A stretch of 64,000 nt of DNA from Pseudomonas sp. B21-023 (GCF_024749165.1 NZ_CP087190.1:682001-746000); one strand, 5' to 3'; positions 18,541 to 31,381 are shown, counted from the first letter of the stretch. The notes: generated by a model not told the origin, from the sequence alone. Made by a program: numbers and translations.

Positions 18541-19550
18541 GCGGCCACCCCTTGTTCGTCCTCTGTCCCAAGGCTCTGTCGACGTTCGGCGAAAAACGCC
18601 TGAACGTTGGCGCACTGCGCTTGTGTGTCTTGCAAAGCGTTGAACTGGCTGCGGAACTCCTTGCCGCCAGGTCGGGTTGCCAGGTACCAGCCAACGTGCT
18701 TGCGGGCGATCCGCACGCCCATCACATCGCCATAGAAGGCATGCAGCGCGGCCAGGTGCTCCAGCAGAATGCGTTCTACTTCGTCCAGCGCCGGGGCGGG
18801 GAGGTGCTCGCCCGTGCGCAGGTAATGCTCGACCTCGCGGAAAATCCACGGCCGCCCCTGGGCGGCACGGCCGATCAGCAGGCCGTCGGCGCCGGTGGCA
18901 TGCAGCACCGCCCGGGCCTTTTCCGGCGAGGTGATGTCGCCGTTGGCAAATACCGGGATCGACACCGCCTGCTTGATCGCGGCGATGGTGTCGTACTCGG
19001 CGTCACCGGTGTACAGGTCGGCGCGTGTGCGGCCATGCACCGCCAGCGCCTGGATGCCGGCCTGTTCGGCGATCTTCGCCACGTTCAGGCCGTTCTTGCT
19101 CGCCCGGTCCCAGCCGGTGCGGATCTTCAGCGTCACCGGTACGTCCACGGCGCCGACGACGGCATGGAGGATTTCGGTGACCAAGGCTTCATCTCTCAAT
19201 AAAGCAGAGCCTGCGGCCTTGTTGCAGACTTTTTTCGCCGGGCAGCCCATGTTGATATCGATGATCTGCGCGCCGGCCTCGACGTTGGCCCGGGCCGCCT
19301 CGGCCATCATCTGCGCGTCGCCACCGGCGATCTGCACCGAGCGTGGCTCGGGATCACCTTCGTGGATGCGGCGCAGGCTCGACTTGCGGCTGTTCCACAG
19401 GCGCATGTCGCTGGAAACCATCTCCGACACCACCATGCCCGCGCCAAGGCGTTTGCACAGCGTTCGGAAAGGTTGGTCCGTGACGCCGGCCATGGGGGCC
19501 AGGATCAGGTTGTTCTGCAGTGTGTAAGGGCCGATGCGTACCGCCGACAT
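18537..19550 (-). CDS. dusB: tRNA-dihydrouridine synthase B
   Basis: A 337-residue FMN enzyme that reduces uridines in the tRNA D-loop. The TIM-barrel start [18 protein letters not shown], the active-site stretch [20 protein letters not shown] with its catalytic Cys, KIRTGWD, and [18 protein letters not shown] are clear Dus signatures. It is the promoter-proximal gene of the dusB-fis pair. Confidence 0.96.
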   Translation of the reverse strand: MSAVRIGPYTLQNNLILAPMAGVTDQPFRTLCKRLGAGMVVSEMVSSDMRLWNSRKSSLRRIHEGDPEPRSVQIAGGDAQMMAEAARANVEAGAQIIDINMGCPAKKVCNKAAGSALLRDEALVTEILHAVVGAVDVPVTLKIRTGWDRASKNGLNVAKIAEQAGIQALAVHGRTRADLYTGDAEYDTIAAIKQAVSIPVFANGDITSPEKARAVLHATGADGLLIGRAAQGRPWIFREVEHYLRTGEHLPAPALDEVERILLEHLAALHAFYGDVMGVRIARKHVGWYLATRPGGKEFRSQFNALQDTQAQCANVQAFFAERRQSLGTEDEQGVAA

Positions 19551-19601
19551 AGGTGTTCCCTGTTGTGGGGCCGAATCATTGGAGTTCGAAAAAGGGATGG
19601 C

Positions 19602-19630
19602 ATGATACCCGCTCTCGATGACCGGATAAA
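19602..19630 (-). promoter_or_regulatory. Candidate sigma-70 promoter for dusB-fis
   Basis: On the minus strand TATCAT (19602-19607) is a fair -10, with TTTATC (19625-19630) 17 bases upstream as a weak -35. It lies about 50 bases before the dusB ATG. The match is moderate and judged by eye. Confidence 0.4.
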
Positions 19631-19690
19631 GATGAATCTGGATAAAATCTGAACAGTTGCGGCGTTATGACACCCAGTGCCAAGTGGCGA

Positions 19691-19741
19691 GCTTCAAGCT
19701 GCAAGAGGCCTGCAGACAGGCTTTTACCTGCGGCTTGAAGC
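19691..19741. repeat. Inverted repeat downstream of the DUF3426 gene
   Basis: Arms gcttcaagctgca (19691-19703) and tgcggcttgaagc (19729-19741) pair with one G-U-type mismatch. They lie between the 3' end of the DUF3426 gene and the dusB promoter. The sequence type is found as intergenic repeats in pseudomonads; it may also act as a transcript end. Confidence 0.5.
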
Positions 19742-19755
19742 GTGCCGCCTGTCGC

Positions 19756-21087
19756 TTATTCCGGCGAACGGAAGCTCAGGCTGTAGTTCACCGCCTTCGG
19801 CCCAGGGTCGAGGATGTCCAGGGCGATGTGGATCGGCGTCTGGCTGGGCATCTCGCCGCGCCCGGCCAGTTCGCCCGACAGGTACTCGCTGGGCTTGAAG
19901 CGCCGGCTGGCGATCAACTGGCCGTTGAGGTCGGCGAAGCGCAGCTCGAGCAGCGGGAAGGGCTGGGCGAAGGGCGCACGGTTGTAGATGATCGCGTCGA
20001 CGATCAGCGCCCCTTTGAAGTCCGGGTGGCTGCGCACCACCAGGTTGCTGCTCTTGATCCGCGAGATGTCGACGCGGGTCGGCACCTGGCAGCCGAGCAT
20101 CGGACACAGCTGTTGGAACCAGGGGCGATACTGGTCCTGGCGGGCCATTTCGTCGAAGTGGAACCAGATGTACTGGAATGCCAGCAAGCCCGCGGCCAGC
20201 AGGGTCAGGAGACCCCACAACAGGCGCTTGCCCCAGTTCGGGGTTGGCTTTTCCCAGCCCAGCTGCAACGGGTCGTCGACCACGTCGACCAACGGCTCCT
20301 TGCGCGAGCGCTCGGGCTTGGCGGCCAGGCTCGGTTCCAGGCGCTGCCCGGGATGTTCGTCGGGGTCATCGTCGCGGGCCGAGAACGGCGCGCCGTGCAC
20401 CTCGTCGTCGAGCGCCGAAAGGCCCTTTTCCGGCAAGGGTTCGTCATGGCTGGGCAGCTGCCGCGAGGGTTCGTCGAGGTCGTCGTCGAGTGGCCGATCG
20501 CGCACTGGTGGTTCATCGTCCAGATCGAGGCTGGTCGCGCCGAGGGTAGGCTCGGTGCGCTCGTCGTCGGCCGGCGCCAGGTCCAGCGACTCCTGCTCGA
20601 CCAGCATCGGTGCGTCCTCGCGCTCCTGCGCCGGCTCACGGTCGCCGTCAGTGGCCGTGCCGAACGGTTCATCGCCAGGCCCATCACCGAGCTGATCGTC
20701 GCGGCGGGCCTGGAGCATGCCCTTGGCCGGGGCTGCGCGTCGATCACCCGGGCTGCGCCGTTCAAGGCGCGCCAGCTCCTGGTCGAGGTCGAGGGCGTCC
20801 AGTTCCTCGGCCGTGACCGTCCAGTTGTCCTCGCTCGGTGCCGGCGGGGCGGCCTCCGGTTGCACGGCTGCGGGCGCTGGCACGGCCGGCTCGACTGCCG
20901 GCACCGGCGCACGAATGTCGCCTTCGCCAGCCGTGGCGCGGTTCTGCTCCAGCAGTTGCTTCGCCGCGTTGAACACCTGCAGGCATTGGCCGCAGCGCAC
21001 CACGCCGCGGGCCACGCTCAACTGGTGATGGGTGACGCGAAAGCTGGTCTGGCAATGCGGGCACTGGGTGACGAAACTGTCGGTCAT
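19756..21087 (-). CDS. Zinc-ribbon and DUF3426 domain membrane protein
   Basis: A 443-residue protein. Residues 8-40 form an MJ0042-type zinc ribbon (CPHCQTSFRV...CGQCLQVFNA). A long acidic, low-complexity region rich in Asp, Glu, Pro and Arg spans about 60-280. One transmembrane helix (about 296-315, LLWGLLTLLAAGLLAFQYIWF) is followed by a DUF3426 domain of about 130 residues ending NYSLSFRSPE. The layout suggests a cytoplasmic metal-binding head, a linker and a periplasmic domain. Function is unknown. It stands downstream of prmA on the same strand. Confidence 0.85.
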   Translation of the reverse strand: MTDSFVTQCPHCQTSFRVTHHQLSVARGVVRCGQCLQVFNAAKQLLEQNRATAGEGDIRAPVPAVEPAVPAPAAVQPEAAPPAPSEDNWTVTAEELDALDLDQELARLERRSPGDRRAAPAKGMLQARRDDQLGDGPGDEPFGTATDGDREPAQEREDAPMLVEQESLDLAPADDERTEPTLGATSLDLDDEPPVRDRPLDDDLDEPSRQLPSHDEPLPEKGLSALDDEVHGAPFSARDDDPDEHPGQRLEPSLAAKPERSRKEPLVDVVDDPLQLGWEKPTPNWGKRLLWGLLTLLAAGLLAFQYIWFHFDEMARQDQYRPWFQQLCPMLGCQVPTRVDISRIKSSNLVVRSHPDFKGALIVDAIIYNRAPFAQPFPLLELRFADLNGQLIASRRFKPSEYLSGELAGRGEMPSQTPIHIALDILDPGPKAVNYSLSFRSPE

Positions 21088-21130
21088 GCGGCTGTCCGGG
21101 AAGCTGTGCAGGAGATGAGTCTAGGCGCGC

Positions 21131-22009
21131 TTAGCGGCGGCGACCACTGATACGTACCCAGCCGTCGCGCACGACGATCGGGTCCAGGTCGAAGTCGGCG
21201 GCATAGGCGGCGGCCACTTCCTCGCCCTGTTCGGCGAGGATGCCCGACAGCGCCAGCAGGCCGCCGGGGCGCACCAGGCCGGACAGCTGCGGCGCCAGCG
21301 CTACCAGCGGGCCGGCCAGGATGTTGGCGACCAGCACGTCGGCCTGCATCGCCGGCATCTGCTCGGGCAGGTACAGGTCGAACGTGTCGTCGGCAATGCC
21401 GTTGCGCTGGGCGTTGTCACGGGAGGCCTCGATAGCCTGCACGTCGATGTCGGTGCCGACCGCGTGGCGGGCGCCGAGCAGCAGCGCGGCAATGGCCAGG
21501 ATGCCCGAGCCGCAGCCGAAGTCGAGCACTTGCGTGCCTTGCAGCTGCTGGCCGTCGAGCCATTCCAGGCACAGCGCGGTGGTCGGGTGGGTACCCGTGC
21601 CAAAGGCCAGGCCCGGGTCGAGCAGCAGGTTGACCGCGTTCTTTTCCGGGGCTTCGTGCCAGCTCGGCACGATCCACAGGCGCTGGCCGAAACGCATCGG
21701 CTGGAAGTTGTCCATCCAGCTGCGCTCCCAGTCCTGGTCCTCGATCACCTCGGCGTGGTACTCGGGGAGCTCGGCGCCGGTCAGCAGGCGCAGGTGGGCG
21801 AACACCTGCTCGGGCTCGGCATCGGCCTCGAACAGCGCCAGCAAGTGCGTGTGCGACCACAGCGGGGTGGTGTTGAGGTCCGGTTCGAAGATCGGCTGGT
21901 CTTCGGCGTCCATGAAGGTCACCGAGACAGCACCCACTTCAAGCAGGGCGTCTTCGTAGGTTTCGGCTTGTTCCGGGCTGATGGCCAGGCGTACTTGCAG
22001 CCAGGGCAT
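21131..22009 (-). CDS. prmA: Ribosomal protein L11 methyltransferase PrmA
   Basis: A 292-residue SAM-dependent enzyme that trimethylates ribosomal protein L11. It starts [21 protein letters not shown], with [14 protein letters not shown] and the SAM-binding [15 protein letters not shown] in the middle and [14 protein letters not shown] later. The ATG at 22009 has AAAGGTG six bases upstream. A GTG nine bases earlier is possible but less well placed. Confidence 0.95.
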   Translation of the reverse strand: MPWLQVRLAISPEQAETYEDALLEVGAVSVTFMDAEDQPIFEPDLNTTPLWSHTHLLALFEADAEPEQVFAHLRLLTGAELPEYHAEVIEDQDWERSWMDNFQPMRFGQRLWIVPSWHEAPEKNAVNLLLDPGLAFGTGTHPTTALCLEWLDGQQLQGTQVLDFGCGSGILAIAALLLGARHAVGTDIDVQAIEASRDNAQRNGIADDTFDLYLPEQMPAMQADVLVANILAGPLVALAPQLSGLVRPGGLLALSGILAEQGEEVAAAYAADFDLDPIVVRDGWVRISGRRR

Positions 22010-22120
22010 GGCGGGCACCTTTGGTAAATCGACAGGGGCAGCCCGAGGCTGCGCGAAAAGGCCGCCAGTTTACTTGAGTGCGTGGGGTTTGTGCAGAAGT
22101 CGCATGCCGGCATGCGCCAT

Positions 22121-22249
22121 ACCTGTGGGAGCTACTGGCTTGTTTGCCTGTACCGGCCTCTCGCCGGCAAGCCGGCTCCCACAGGATGACACATTGCTTT
22201 GGGCTAGCGCGGTCGGGGTGGGAGCCGGCTTGCCGGCGAGAGGCCGGTG
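22121..22249. repeat. REP cluster: two inverted full units plus one partial unit
   Basis: A partial unit at 22121-22148 is followed by a full unit at 22151-22185 (ctcgccggcaagccggctcc...) and its inverted copy at 22219-22249. The 256-base gap between prmA and the lactate dehydrogenase genes holds little else. The full units match those at 60914-60989. Confidence 0.85.
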
Positions 22250-22265
22250 CGAGAAAGCCCTGCCC

Positions 22266-25076
<2,811 letters not shown>

Positions 25077-25147
25077 GCAGTCTCCTCGCGGGGCCGCGGC
25101 GTCTGGTGCGCGGCGTGCCCCGGGTAATCAGGCGTTGGCGGGCGCGC

Positions 25148-26293
25148 TCAGGCGCCCAGTTCGCGGACCAGCGAGTCTTTGCTGATCTCGCCGATGGACT
25201 TGGCGCCGGTCAGCACCATGGCTACGCGCATCTCTTTCTCGAACAGCTCCAGCAGGTTCTTCACCCCGGCCTCGCCGTGGGTCGCCAGGGCATAGAGGAA
25301 GGCGCGGCCGATCAGCACGGTGTCGGCGCCCAGGGCGATCATGCGCACCACATCGAGGCCGCTGCGAATGCCGGAGTCGGCGAGGATCTTGATATCGCCC
25401 TTCACCGCGTCGGCGATGGCCGGCAGCGCACGGGCGCTGGACAACACGCCGTCGAGCTGGCGGCCGCCGTGGTTGGAGACGACGATGCCGTCGGCGCCGA
25501 ACTTGACCGCGTCGCGGGCGTCATCGGCGTCGAGGATGCCCTTGATGATCATCGGGCCGTCCCAGAATTCGCGGATCCACTCCAGGTCTTTCCAGGAGAT
25601 GGACGGGTCGAAGTTGTTGCCCAGCCAGCCGATGTAGTCGGCCAGGCCCGTGGGGTTGCCGCGGTAGGCGGAGATATTGCCCAGGTCGTGGGGGCGGCCC
25701 ATCACGCCGACGTCCCAGGCCCATTGCGGGTGAGTCATGGCTTGCAGCACACGGCGCAGCGGGCCGTTGGCGCCGCTCATGCCGGAGTGGGCGTCGCGGT
25801 AGCGGGCGCCGGGCACGGGCATGTCGACGGTGAACACCAAGGTCTTCACGCCGGCCGCTTTCGCACGCTCCAAGGCGTTGCGCATGAAGCCGCGGTCTTT
25901 CAGGACATACAGCTGGAACCACATTGGCCGGTCGATGGCCGGGGCCACTTCTTCGATCGGGCACACCGATACCGTCGACATCGTGAACGGAATGCCATGG
26001 GCCGCCGCTGCGCGTGCCGCCTGCACCTCGCCACGACGGGCGTACATGCCGGTGAGGCCGACCGGGGCCAGGGCCACAGGCATGCTCAGAGTCTCGTCGA
26101 ACAGTTTTGTCTGCAAGCTCAGTTCGGACATGTTCTTCAGCACGCGCTGGCGCAAGGCGATGCCGGCAAGGTCCGAGACATTGTGGCGCAGGGTGTGCTC
26201 GGCGTAGGCGCCGCCGTCGGCGTAGTGGAACAGGAAGGGAGGCAGCTTGCGTTGGGCCGCGGCGCGATAGTCGGTGGAGGCGGAAATGATCAT
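25148..26293 (-). CDS. lldD: L-lactate dehydrogenase (FMN, quinone-linked) LldD
   Basis: A 381-residue FMN-dependent alpha-hydroxyacid dehydrogenase that oxidises L-lactate to pyruvate at the membrane. It has the TIM-barrel pattern: [53 protein letters not shown], the active-site block [11 protein letters not shown], and [15 protein letters not shown]. Length matches enterobacterial LldD. It lies 63 bases after lldP and 71 bases before the Fe-S dehydrogenase, in one operon. Confidence 0.96.
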   Translation of the reverse strand: MIISASTDYRAAAQRKLPPFLFHYADGGAYAEHTLRHNVSDLAGIALRQRVLKNMSELSLQTKLFDETLSMPVALAPVGLTGMYARRGEVQAARAAAAHGIPFTMSTVSVCPIEEVAPAIDRPMWFQLYVLKDRGFMRNALERAKAAGVKTLVFTVDMPVPGARYRDAHSGMSGANGPLRRVLQAMTHPQWAWDVGVMGRPHDLGNISAYRGNPTGLADYIGWLGNNFDPSISWKDLEWIREFWDGPMIIKGILDADDARDAVKFGADGIVVSNHGGRQLDGVLSSARALPAIADAVKGDIKILADSGIRSGLDVVRMIALGADTVLIGRAFLYALATHGEAGVKNLLELFEKEMRVAMVLTGAKSIGEISKDSLVRELGA

Positions 26294-26356
26294 GGATTCT
26301 CGCAGCGTTGCTTGTGGGGAATGCCGGGCGCGTTAAGGCGCCCGGCCCCTGTCACT

Positions 26357-28027
26357 TTAGTGATGAACCAGCATGCCAGTGAGCCAGTAGGCCTGGACCA
26401 GAGTGATCAGGCCGACGATGGTGGCGAAGAACAGGCTGTGCTTGACGGTGAAGCGGAACAGGTCGGATTCCTTGCCGACCAGGCCGGTGGCCGCGCAGGC
26501 CACGGCGATCGACTGCGGCGAGATCATCTTGCCGGTCACGCCTCCGCTGGTGTTGGCCGCCACCAGCAGAGTGTCGCTGACGCCGATCTGGTGCGCGGTG
26601 GTGGCCTGCAGCGAGCTGAACAGGGCATTGGACGAAGTGTCCGAGCCGGTCAGGAACACGCCCAGCCAGCCGAGGAACGGCGAGAAGAACGGGAACGCCG
26701 CGCCGGTGCCGGCCAGCACCAGGGCCATGGTCGAGGACATGCCCGAGTAGTTGGTGACGAAGGCGAAGGCCAGCACCATGCCGATCGACAGGATCGGCCA
26801 GCGCAGTTCCCAGAAGGTCTCTTTGAAAGTGGTCAGACCAGTTTTGAAGTTGATCTTCAACACCCACATCGAGATCAGTGCCGATAGGAAGATCGCGGTG
26901 CCGGTGGCGGAAATCGGGTCGAGCTTGAACACCGCCGGCATGGCGATGGGCGCTGTGACGATTGGGGCGGTCTTCACCACCAGCTGGTCGAGGTGCGGGA
27001 TGGCGAAGTTGAACACGAAGTTGTACATCGCGCCGCCCGGGGCGAAGGCTGCCTTGAACGGTTTCAGGGTCCAGATGGTGACCAGTACGGTGAGGATCAG
27101 GAATGGCGACCAGGCCTTGAAGATCTCGCCAAAGCTGTACGGGCTCGGTTGGCTGCCGCTCGACTGCACGACGGCGGCGCCGACGCTGCCCTTGGCCTCG
27201 GCGAACGCGCGCTTGGGCTGCCAGACCTTGAGGAACAGGGTCAGGGCGATCAGGCTGGCCAGGGCCGAGGTGATGTCGGGCAGCTCCGGGCCGATGAAGT
27301 TGGAGGTGAAGTACTGGGTGACGGCGAAGCTCAGGCCGGCCACCAGGGCGGCAGGCCAGGTCTCTTTCACGCCGCGCACGCCGTCCATCATGAACACCAG
27401 CCAGAACGGCACGAACAGCGACAGCAGCGGCAGCTGGCGTCCGGTCATGGCGCCGATGTGGAAGGCGTCGATGCCGGTTACCTGCCCGGCCACGATGATC
27501 GGGATGCCCAGGGCGCCAAAGGCCACCGGGGCGGTGTTGGCGATCAGGCACAGGCCGGCGGCATACAGCGGGTTGAAGCCCAGGCCCACCAGCAGCGCGG
27601 CGGTGATGGCCACCGGTGCGCCGAAGCCGGCCGCGCCTTCGAGGAAGGCGCCGAAGCAGAAGCCAATCAGCAGCACCTGCAGGCGCTGGTCGTCGGTGAT
27701 CGACAGCACCGAGCTGCGGATGACCTCGAACTGGCCACTCTTGACCGTGAGTTTGTAGAGGAACACCGCGGCAACGATGATCCAGGCAATTGGCCAGAGG
27801 CCATAGAGGAAGCCGTAACCCGCAGCGGCCAGGGCCATGTCGACAGGCATCTGGAAGGCGAAGATCGCCACCAGGATCGACAGCGCCAGGGTGATGCTGC
27901 CGGCGACGTGGCCCTTGAGGCGGAACACGGCGAGGGCAAGGAAGAAGAACACGATTGGGATGACCGCCGCCAGCGCGGACAGGCCAAGGCTACCAAGCGG
28001 GGTATAGAGTTGTTGCCAGGTTTGCAT
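26357..28027 (-). CDS. lldP: L-lactate permease LldP
   Basis: A 556-residue inner-membrane protein with about 12-14 hydrophobic helices, of the LctP family that imports L-lactate (and D-lactate or glycolate) with protons. [19 protein letters not shown] opens the chain; [37 protein letters not shown] and the C-terminal [16 protein letters not shown] are family features. It is the first gene of the lactate operon, read from a promoter that carries the dyad at 28074-28090. Confidence 0.95.
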   Translation of the reverse strand: MQTWQQLYTPLGSLGLSALAAVIPIVFFFLALAVFRLKGHVAGSITLALSILVAIFAFQMPVDMALAAAGYGFLYGLWPIAWIIVAAVFLYKLTVKSGQFEVIRSSVLSITDDQRLQVLLIGFCFGAFLEGAAGFGAPVAITAALLVGLGFNPLYAAGLCLIANTAPVAFGALGIPIIVAGQVTGIDAFHIGAMTGRQLPLLSLFVPFWLVFMMDGVRGVKETWPAALVAGLSFAVTQYFTSNFIGPELPDITSALASLIALTLFLKVWQPKRAFAEAKGSVGAAVVQSSGSQPSPYSFGEIFKAWSPFLILTVLVTIWTLKPFKAAFAPGGAMYNFVFNFAIPHLDQLVVKTAPIVTAPIAMPAVFKLDPISATGTAIFLSALISMWVLKINFKTGLTTFKETFWELRWPILSIGMVLAFAFVTNYSGMSSTMALVLAGTGAAFPFFSPFLGWLGVFLTGSDTSSNALFSSLQATTAHQIGVSDTLLVAANTSGGVTGKMISPQSIAVACAATGLVGKESDLFRFTVKHSLFFATIVGLITLVQAYWLTGMLVHH

Positions 28028-28073
28028 ATGGGGTGGCCCCTAATTGTTGTTGGTCAAGGCACTGGCATTGGAT

Positions 28074-28090
28074 AATTGGTAAGACCAATT
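28074..28090. promoter_or_regulatory. Perfect 17-bp dyad, probable LldR operator
   Basis: AATTGGT-AAG-ACCAATT is an exact inverted repeat with a 3-base centre, in the divergent gap between lldP and lldR. It lies just downstream of the lldP -10. Dyads of the TTGGT-N3-ACCAA kind suit FadR-subfamily GntR regulators such as LldR. Binding is inferred from position and form. Confidence 0.8.
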
Positions 28091-28109
28091 TACAATGGCT
28101 GGTCGCTAG

Positions 28110-28137
28110 GTTAAAAGCGCAGCAGCGGGTGTGTCAA
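28110..28137 (-). promoter_or_regulatory. Candidate sigma-70 promoter of the lldP operon
   Basis: Minus strand: a perfect -35 TTGACA (28132-28137), 16-base spacer, and -10 TTTAAC (28110-28115, 4 of 6). The LldR-type dyad begins about 20 bases downstream of the -10, where a bound repressor would block transcription. Confidence 0.6.
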
Positions 28138-28287
28138 TTTGTCCTGGGGGAAACTTTGGTCGGATGCCGATGAGCGGGCATCTGAATGGCTGGGAAAAAC
28201 GCCGCCTGATGGGTGTCGGCGCAAGCCGGATAGGCGCAGAATAGGCGCCCCCGGATTCGCATCCCCGGGGTTCGTGGAGAGCATGTG

Positions 28288-29055
28288 ATGGTTTTTGATC
28301 AGGTCCGCCAGCGGCGCCTGTCCGACGACATCGTCGATCGGTTGGAAGGGATGATTCTCGAAGGCACCCTCACCTCGGGTCAGCGCCTGCCGGCTGAGCG
28401 CGCCCTGGCCGAGCAGTTCGGCGTGTCGCGCCCGTCGCTGCGCGAGGCGATCCAGAAGTTGGTGGCCAAGGGCTTGCTGGTCAGTCGCCAGGGCGGCGGC
28501 AACTATGTGGCCGAGTCATTGGGCTCGACCTTCAGCGACCCCTTGCTGAAACTTCTCGAATCCAGTCCCGAGGCGCAGCGTGACCTGCTGGAGTTTCGTC
28601 ATACGCTGGAGGCGTCCTGCGCCTACTACGCGGCGCAGCGCGCCACCGAGCCGGATCGCGAGCGGCTGAAGACTGCGTTCGACGCCTTGCAGGACTGCTA
28701 CAACCGTGTCGGTGAAGTGGACCGGGCGGAGGAGGGCGCGGCGGATGCGCGCTTCCATCTGGCCATTGCCGAGGCCAGCCACAATGCCGTGCTGTTGCAC
28801 ACCATTCGCGGGTTGTTCGACCTGCTCAAGCGCAATGTGGTGACCAACATTGGCGGCATGTACCAGCAACGCACGGAGACCCGCGACATGCTGATCAGCC
28901 AGCATCGCGAGTTGTATCTGGCGATTGTCGAGGGGCGCGCGGAGGACGCGCGGGAGGTGTCCAGCCGGCACATCCTATATGTGCAGGAGGTGCTGCAGGA
29001 GGCGCAGCAGCAAGCGCAGCGGGTGGCGCGTGCGGAGCGGCGCAGCGGACGCTGA
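28288..29055 (+). CDS. lldR: GntR-family (FadR type) lactate regulator LldR
   Basis: A 255-residue regulator with an N-terminal winged helix (RLSDDIVDRLEGMILEGTL, LPAERALAEQFGVSRPSLREAIQKL, VSRQGGGNYV) and an all-helical FCD ligand domain (about 95-235) with a metal-type Asp/His set (DARFHLAIAEASHN). It represses lactate genes in the absence of lactate in related systems. GTG at 28285 and ATG at 28288 are both in frame; the GGAG at 28276-28279 is eight bases from the ATG, which is preferred. It is divergent from lldP. Confidence 0.9.
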   Translation: MVFDQVRQRRLSDDIVDRLEGMILEGTLTSGQRLPAERALAEQFGVSRPSLREAIQKLVAKGLLVSRQGGGNYVAESLGSTFSDPLLKLLESSPEAQRDLLEFRHTLEASCAYYAAQRATEPDRERLKTAFDALQDCYNRVGEVDRAEEGAADARFHLAIAEASHNAVLLHTIRGLFDLLKRNVVTNIGGMYQQRTETRDMLISQHRELYLAIVEGRAEDAREVSSRHILYVQEVLQEAQQQAQRVARAERRSGR

Positions 29056-29065
29056 TTCTGGACTT

Positions 29066-29156
29066 CGTGGGAGGGGGCTTGCCCCGCGATCGCGCTAGCA
29101 GGGGCAGCAGTACTGCCTGGCCTGGCGCTATCGCGGGGCAAGCCCGCTCCCACGGG
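29066..29156. repeat. Inverted REP pair (GGGGCAAGCCC variant)
   Basis: Units at 29066-29093 and 29126-29156 face each other (gggcttgccccgcgat against atcgcggggcaagcccgctc). They fill the gap between the converging lldR and smpB genes. The stem differs from the GCCGGCAAGCC type seen elsewhere, so this is a second REP subtype. Confidence 0.8.
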
Positions 29157-29173
29157 AAAGGTCAGGCCGAGCC

Positions 29174-29656
29174 CTACTCTTCCTTGCCCTTGTTGCGCAT
29201 CGTGCGCTGCAGCTCGCGGTTGGAGTCGCGCTCGCGCACGGTATCGCGCTTGTCGAACTCCTTCTTGCCCTTGCCGAGTGCGATCTCGCACTTGATCAGG
29301 TGCTTGCTCCAGTACAGCGACATCGCTACGCAGGTGTAGCCCTTCTGCGCCACGGCCGCTTCCAGGCGCTCGAGCTCGCGCTTGTTCAGCAGCAGCTTGC
29401 GGGTGCGGATGGGGTCGGCGATGACGTGGGTGCTGGCGGTGTTCAGCGGGGTGATGTGGCTGCCGAACAGCCAGGCTTCGCCATCCTTGAGCAGCACGTA
29501 GCTGTCGGTCAGGTGCGCCTTGCCGGCCCGCAGGCTTTTTACTTCCCAGCCGGACAGGACCAGCCCGGCCTCGAACTTGTGTTCGATGAAGTAATCGTGT
29601 CGCGCTTTCTTGTTCTGCGCGATGGTCCCGGTCGGATGCTTCTTTTGTTTAGCCAT
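29174..29656 (-). CDS. smpB: SsrA-binding protein SmpB
   Basis: A 160-residue tmRNA partner needed for rescue of stalled ribosomes. [42 protein letters not shown] and the basic C-terminal tail ([16 protein letters not shown]) are hallmark SmpB features. The ATG at 29656 ([10 protein letters not shown]) is the usual family start; a longer frame to 29743 is not supported. Confidence 0.96.
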   Translation of the reverse strand: MAKQKKHPTGTIAQNKKARHDYFIEHKFEAGLVLSGWEVKSLRAGKAHLTDSYVLLKDGEAWLFGSHITPLNTASTHVIADPIRTRKLLLNKRELERLEAAVAQKGYTCVAMSLYWSKHLIKCEIALGKGKKEFDKRDTVRERDSNRELQRTMRNKGKEE

Positions 29657-29817
29657 AGGGGCGGCATTATAGGCAGTCGCCGCGTCCTCGGCTACGGGGT
29701 TTAGCTGCGCTTGAGCCTGTTGTGTGAATCCCGGACAATGCAACCCACGCTCTGCCGCGCAGAGCCGTTTTCAAGGCGCTGACAAGCGCTGCCGCCCAGT
29801 TTGGAAGTGACGCCTGG

Positions 29818-30252
29818 ATGACTACCCATATTCAACGCTCCGCTCTGCTGCCGTACCCTGCCCAGGCGCTCTACGACCTGGTCAACGATGTGGCGAGCTA
29901 CCCGGAGTTCCTGCCCTGGTGCTCGGCGTCCACGGTGCTCGAGACCAGTGACGCGCACATGCGGGCAAGGCTGGAAGTGGCCAAGGGTGGCATGAGCCAG
30001 CAGTTCATCACGCGCAATGTGCTGGTGCCGGGGCAGTCGATCGAGATGAACCTGGAGGAGGGGCCGTTCACCCAGTTGCACGGGCTGTGGGTGTTCAAGC
30101 CGTTGGGAGAGAAGGCCTGCAAGATCAGCCTCGACCTGTCGTTCGACTACGCAGGTGCCCTGGTGCGGGCCACATTGGGGCCGCTGTTCAACCAGGCGGC
30201 CAACACGATGGTCGATGCCTTCTGCCAGCGGGCCAAGCAGCTCAATGGTTGA
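29818..30252 (+). CDS. ratA: RatA family START-like protein (ubiquinone-binding / ribosome association)
   Basis: A 144-residue protein of the polyketide-cyclase/START-like fold (RSALLPYPAQALYDLVNDVASYPEFLPWC, TRNVLVPGQSIEMNLEEGPFTQLHGLW, DFAGPLVR-type end VDAFCQRAKQL). E. coli RatA blocks 70S assembly when overproduced, while the related Coq10 group binds ubiquinone. It is divergent from smpB. In most relatives rnfH (ratB) follows it directly; here only about 46 bases lie between its stop and a terminator. Confidence 0.9.
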   Translation: MTTHIQRSALLPYPAQALYDLVNDVASYPEFLPWCSASTVLETSDAHMRARLEVAKGGMSQQFITRNVLVPGQSIEMNLEEGPFTQLHGLWVFKPLGEKACKISLDLSFDYAGALVRATLGPLFNQAANTMVDAFCQRAKQLNG

Positions 30253-30298
30253 GGGCGCGCTTGGCAGGTGAGCAAGCCCCGCCATTCATGCAGGCAAT

Positions 30299-30327
30299 AA
30301 AAAGCCCGGGCAAGATCCGGGCTTTTT
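30299..30327. terminator. Bidirectional rho-independent terminator between ratA and bamE
   Basis: Arms aaaaagcccgg and ccgggcttttt around a 7-base loop separate the converging ratA and bamE genes. The A- and T-runs let it work for both. Confidence 0.92.
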
Positions 30328-30340
30328 AGTATCGGCGCAT

Positions 30341-30859
30341 TTACTGCGGCGAAGTTTCCAGCGGTGCTGGTGTCGGTACCGGGGTGGTCTCGACGTTGTC
30401 GATTTCCTTTTGCAGCGAGTCTTCCAGCGAGCCTGGCTTGGCTGGCTTCTCGGGTTGGCTCGGCTGCTTGTCCGGGTTGACCGTGGTGTCACCGCTGCCA
30501 CCGAGGATTTCCTGGTCGCGGCTGACGCCTGGCATGAAGTCGCCGGAGAGGTTGACCAGTTGATCGTTCTCGTTGAAGAAGATGCTCATGCGCTCTTGCT
30601 GGCGCTGGCCGCCGCCAGGCTGCAGGCTGTAGAGATAATCCCAGCGATTGGTGTGGAAGGTGTCCTGCAGCAGGGGGTTGCCCATGATAAACCTTACTTG
30701 TCGGCGGGTCATTCCCGGACGCAATTGGTCTATCATGTCCTGCGTGACGACATTGCCCTGCTGGATGTCGATTTTGTAAACCCCGGGAAACGAGCAACCG
30801 GCGAGTGCGAGCAGTCCCACTAGGGTGAGGCTGGTTAGCAAGAGCTTGGTGTTTTGCAT
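30341..30859 (-). CDS. bamE: Outer-membrane assembly lipoprotein BamE (OmlA)
   Basis: A 172-residue lipoprotein with a signal peptide ending in the lipobox LALAGC (Cys22). The SmpA/OmlA domain follows ([47 protein letters not shown]). The tail is Pro-, Thr- and Lys-rich and longer than in E. coli BamE. It is part of the BAM complex that inserts outer-membrane proteins. It is divergent from fur, the usual omlA-fur arrangement of pseudomonads. Confidence 0.95.
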   Translation of the reverse strand: MQNTKLLLTSLTLVGLLALAGCSFPGVYKIDIQQGNVVTQDMIDQLRPGMTRRQVRFIMGNPLLQDTFHTNRWDYLYSLQPGGGQRQQERMSIFFNENDQLVNLSGDFMPGVSRDQEILGGSGDTTVNPDKQPSQPEKPAKPGSLEDSLQKEIDNVETTPVPTPAPLETSPQ

Positions 30860-30956
30860 CGGTGGGCGACTTCCACTATCTTGGCTGGACAACGTAAACC
30901 CCGATCATACCCGTATTAAGAGAAGCTGCGAAGCAGCATCGGCGAGAAAGCTGACC

Positions 30957-31361
30957 ATGGTTGAAAATAGCGAATTGCGCAAAGCGGGCCTCAAGGTAAC
31001 CCTGCCTCGAGTAAAGATTCTTCAGATGCTCGACTCCACCGAGCAGCGTCACATGAGTGCCGAGGATGTGTACAAGGCGCTGATGGAGGCTGGCGAGGAT
31101 GTCGGTCTGGCGACCGTGTATCGCGTACTGACCCAGTTCGAAGCGGCGGGTCTGGTGGTTCGCCATAACTTCGATGGCGGCCACGCGGTATTCGAGCTGG
31201 CTGACGGCGGCCACCACGACCACATGGTCAACGTGGACAGCGGTGAAGTCATCGAGTTCTTCGATGTCGAGATCGAAAAGCGCCAGAAGGAAATCGTTGC
31301 CGAGCACGGTTTCGAGCTGGTGGACCACAATCTGGTTCTGTATGTGCGTAAAAAGAAGTAA
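30957..31361 (+). CDS. fur: Ferric uptake regulator Fur
   Basis: A 134-residue metalloregulator. The winged-helix part has LRKAGLKVTLPRVKILQML and EDVGLATVYRVLTQFEAAGLV. The metal-binding dimer domain has ADGGHHDHMVNVDSGEVIEF. As in other pseudomonads the CxxC zinc motif of E. coli Fur is missing. The ATG at 30957 (MVENSELRKAG) is the family start. It is divergent from bamE. Confidence 0.97.
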   Translation: MVENSELRKAGLKVTLPRVKILQMLDSTEQRHMSAEDVYKALMEAGEDVGLATVYRVLTQFEAAGLVVRHNFDGGHAVFELADGGHHDHMVNVDSGEVIEFFDVEIEKRQKEIVAEHGFELVDHNLVLYVRKKK

Positions 31362-31381
31362 CGATTTATCTCGTTATTGAC

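Noticed and set aside
18541..18849. N-terminal extension of fis to 209 codons
   Set aside because: The extra part overlaps dusB in another frame; the ATG at 18540 gives the normal Fis length.
30087..30329. 80-codon frame overlapping ratA as a possible rnfH
   Set aside because: It is a frame-shifted shadow of ratA running into the terminator and has no ubiquitin-like RnfH pattern.
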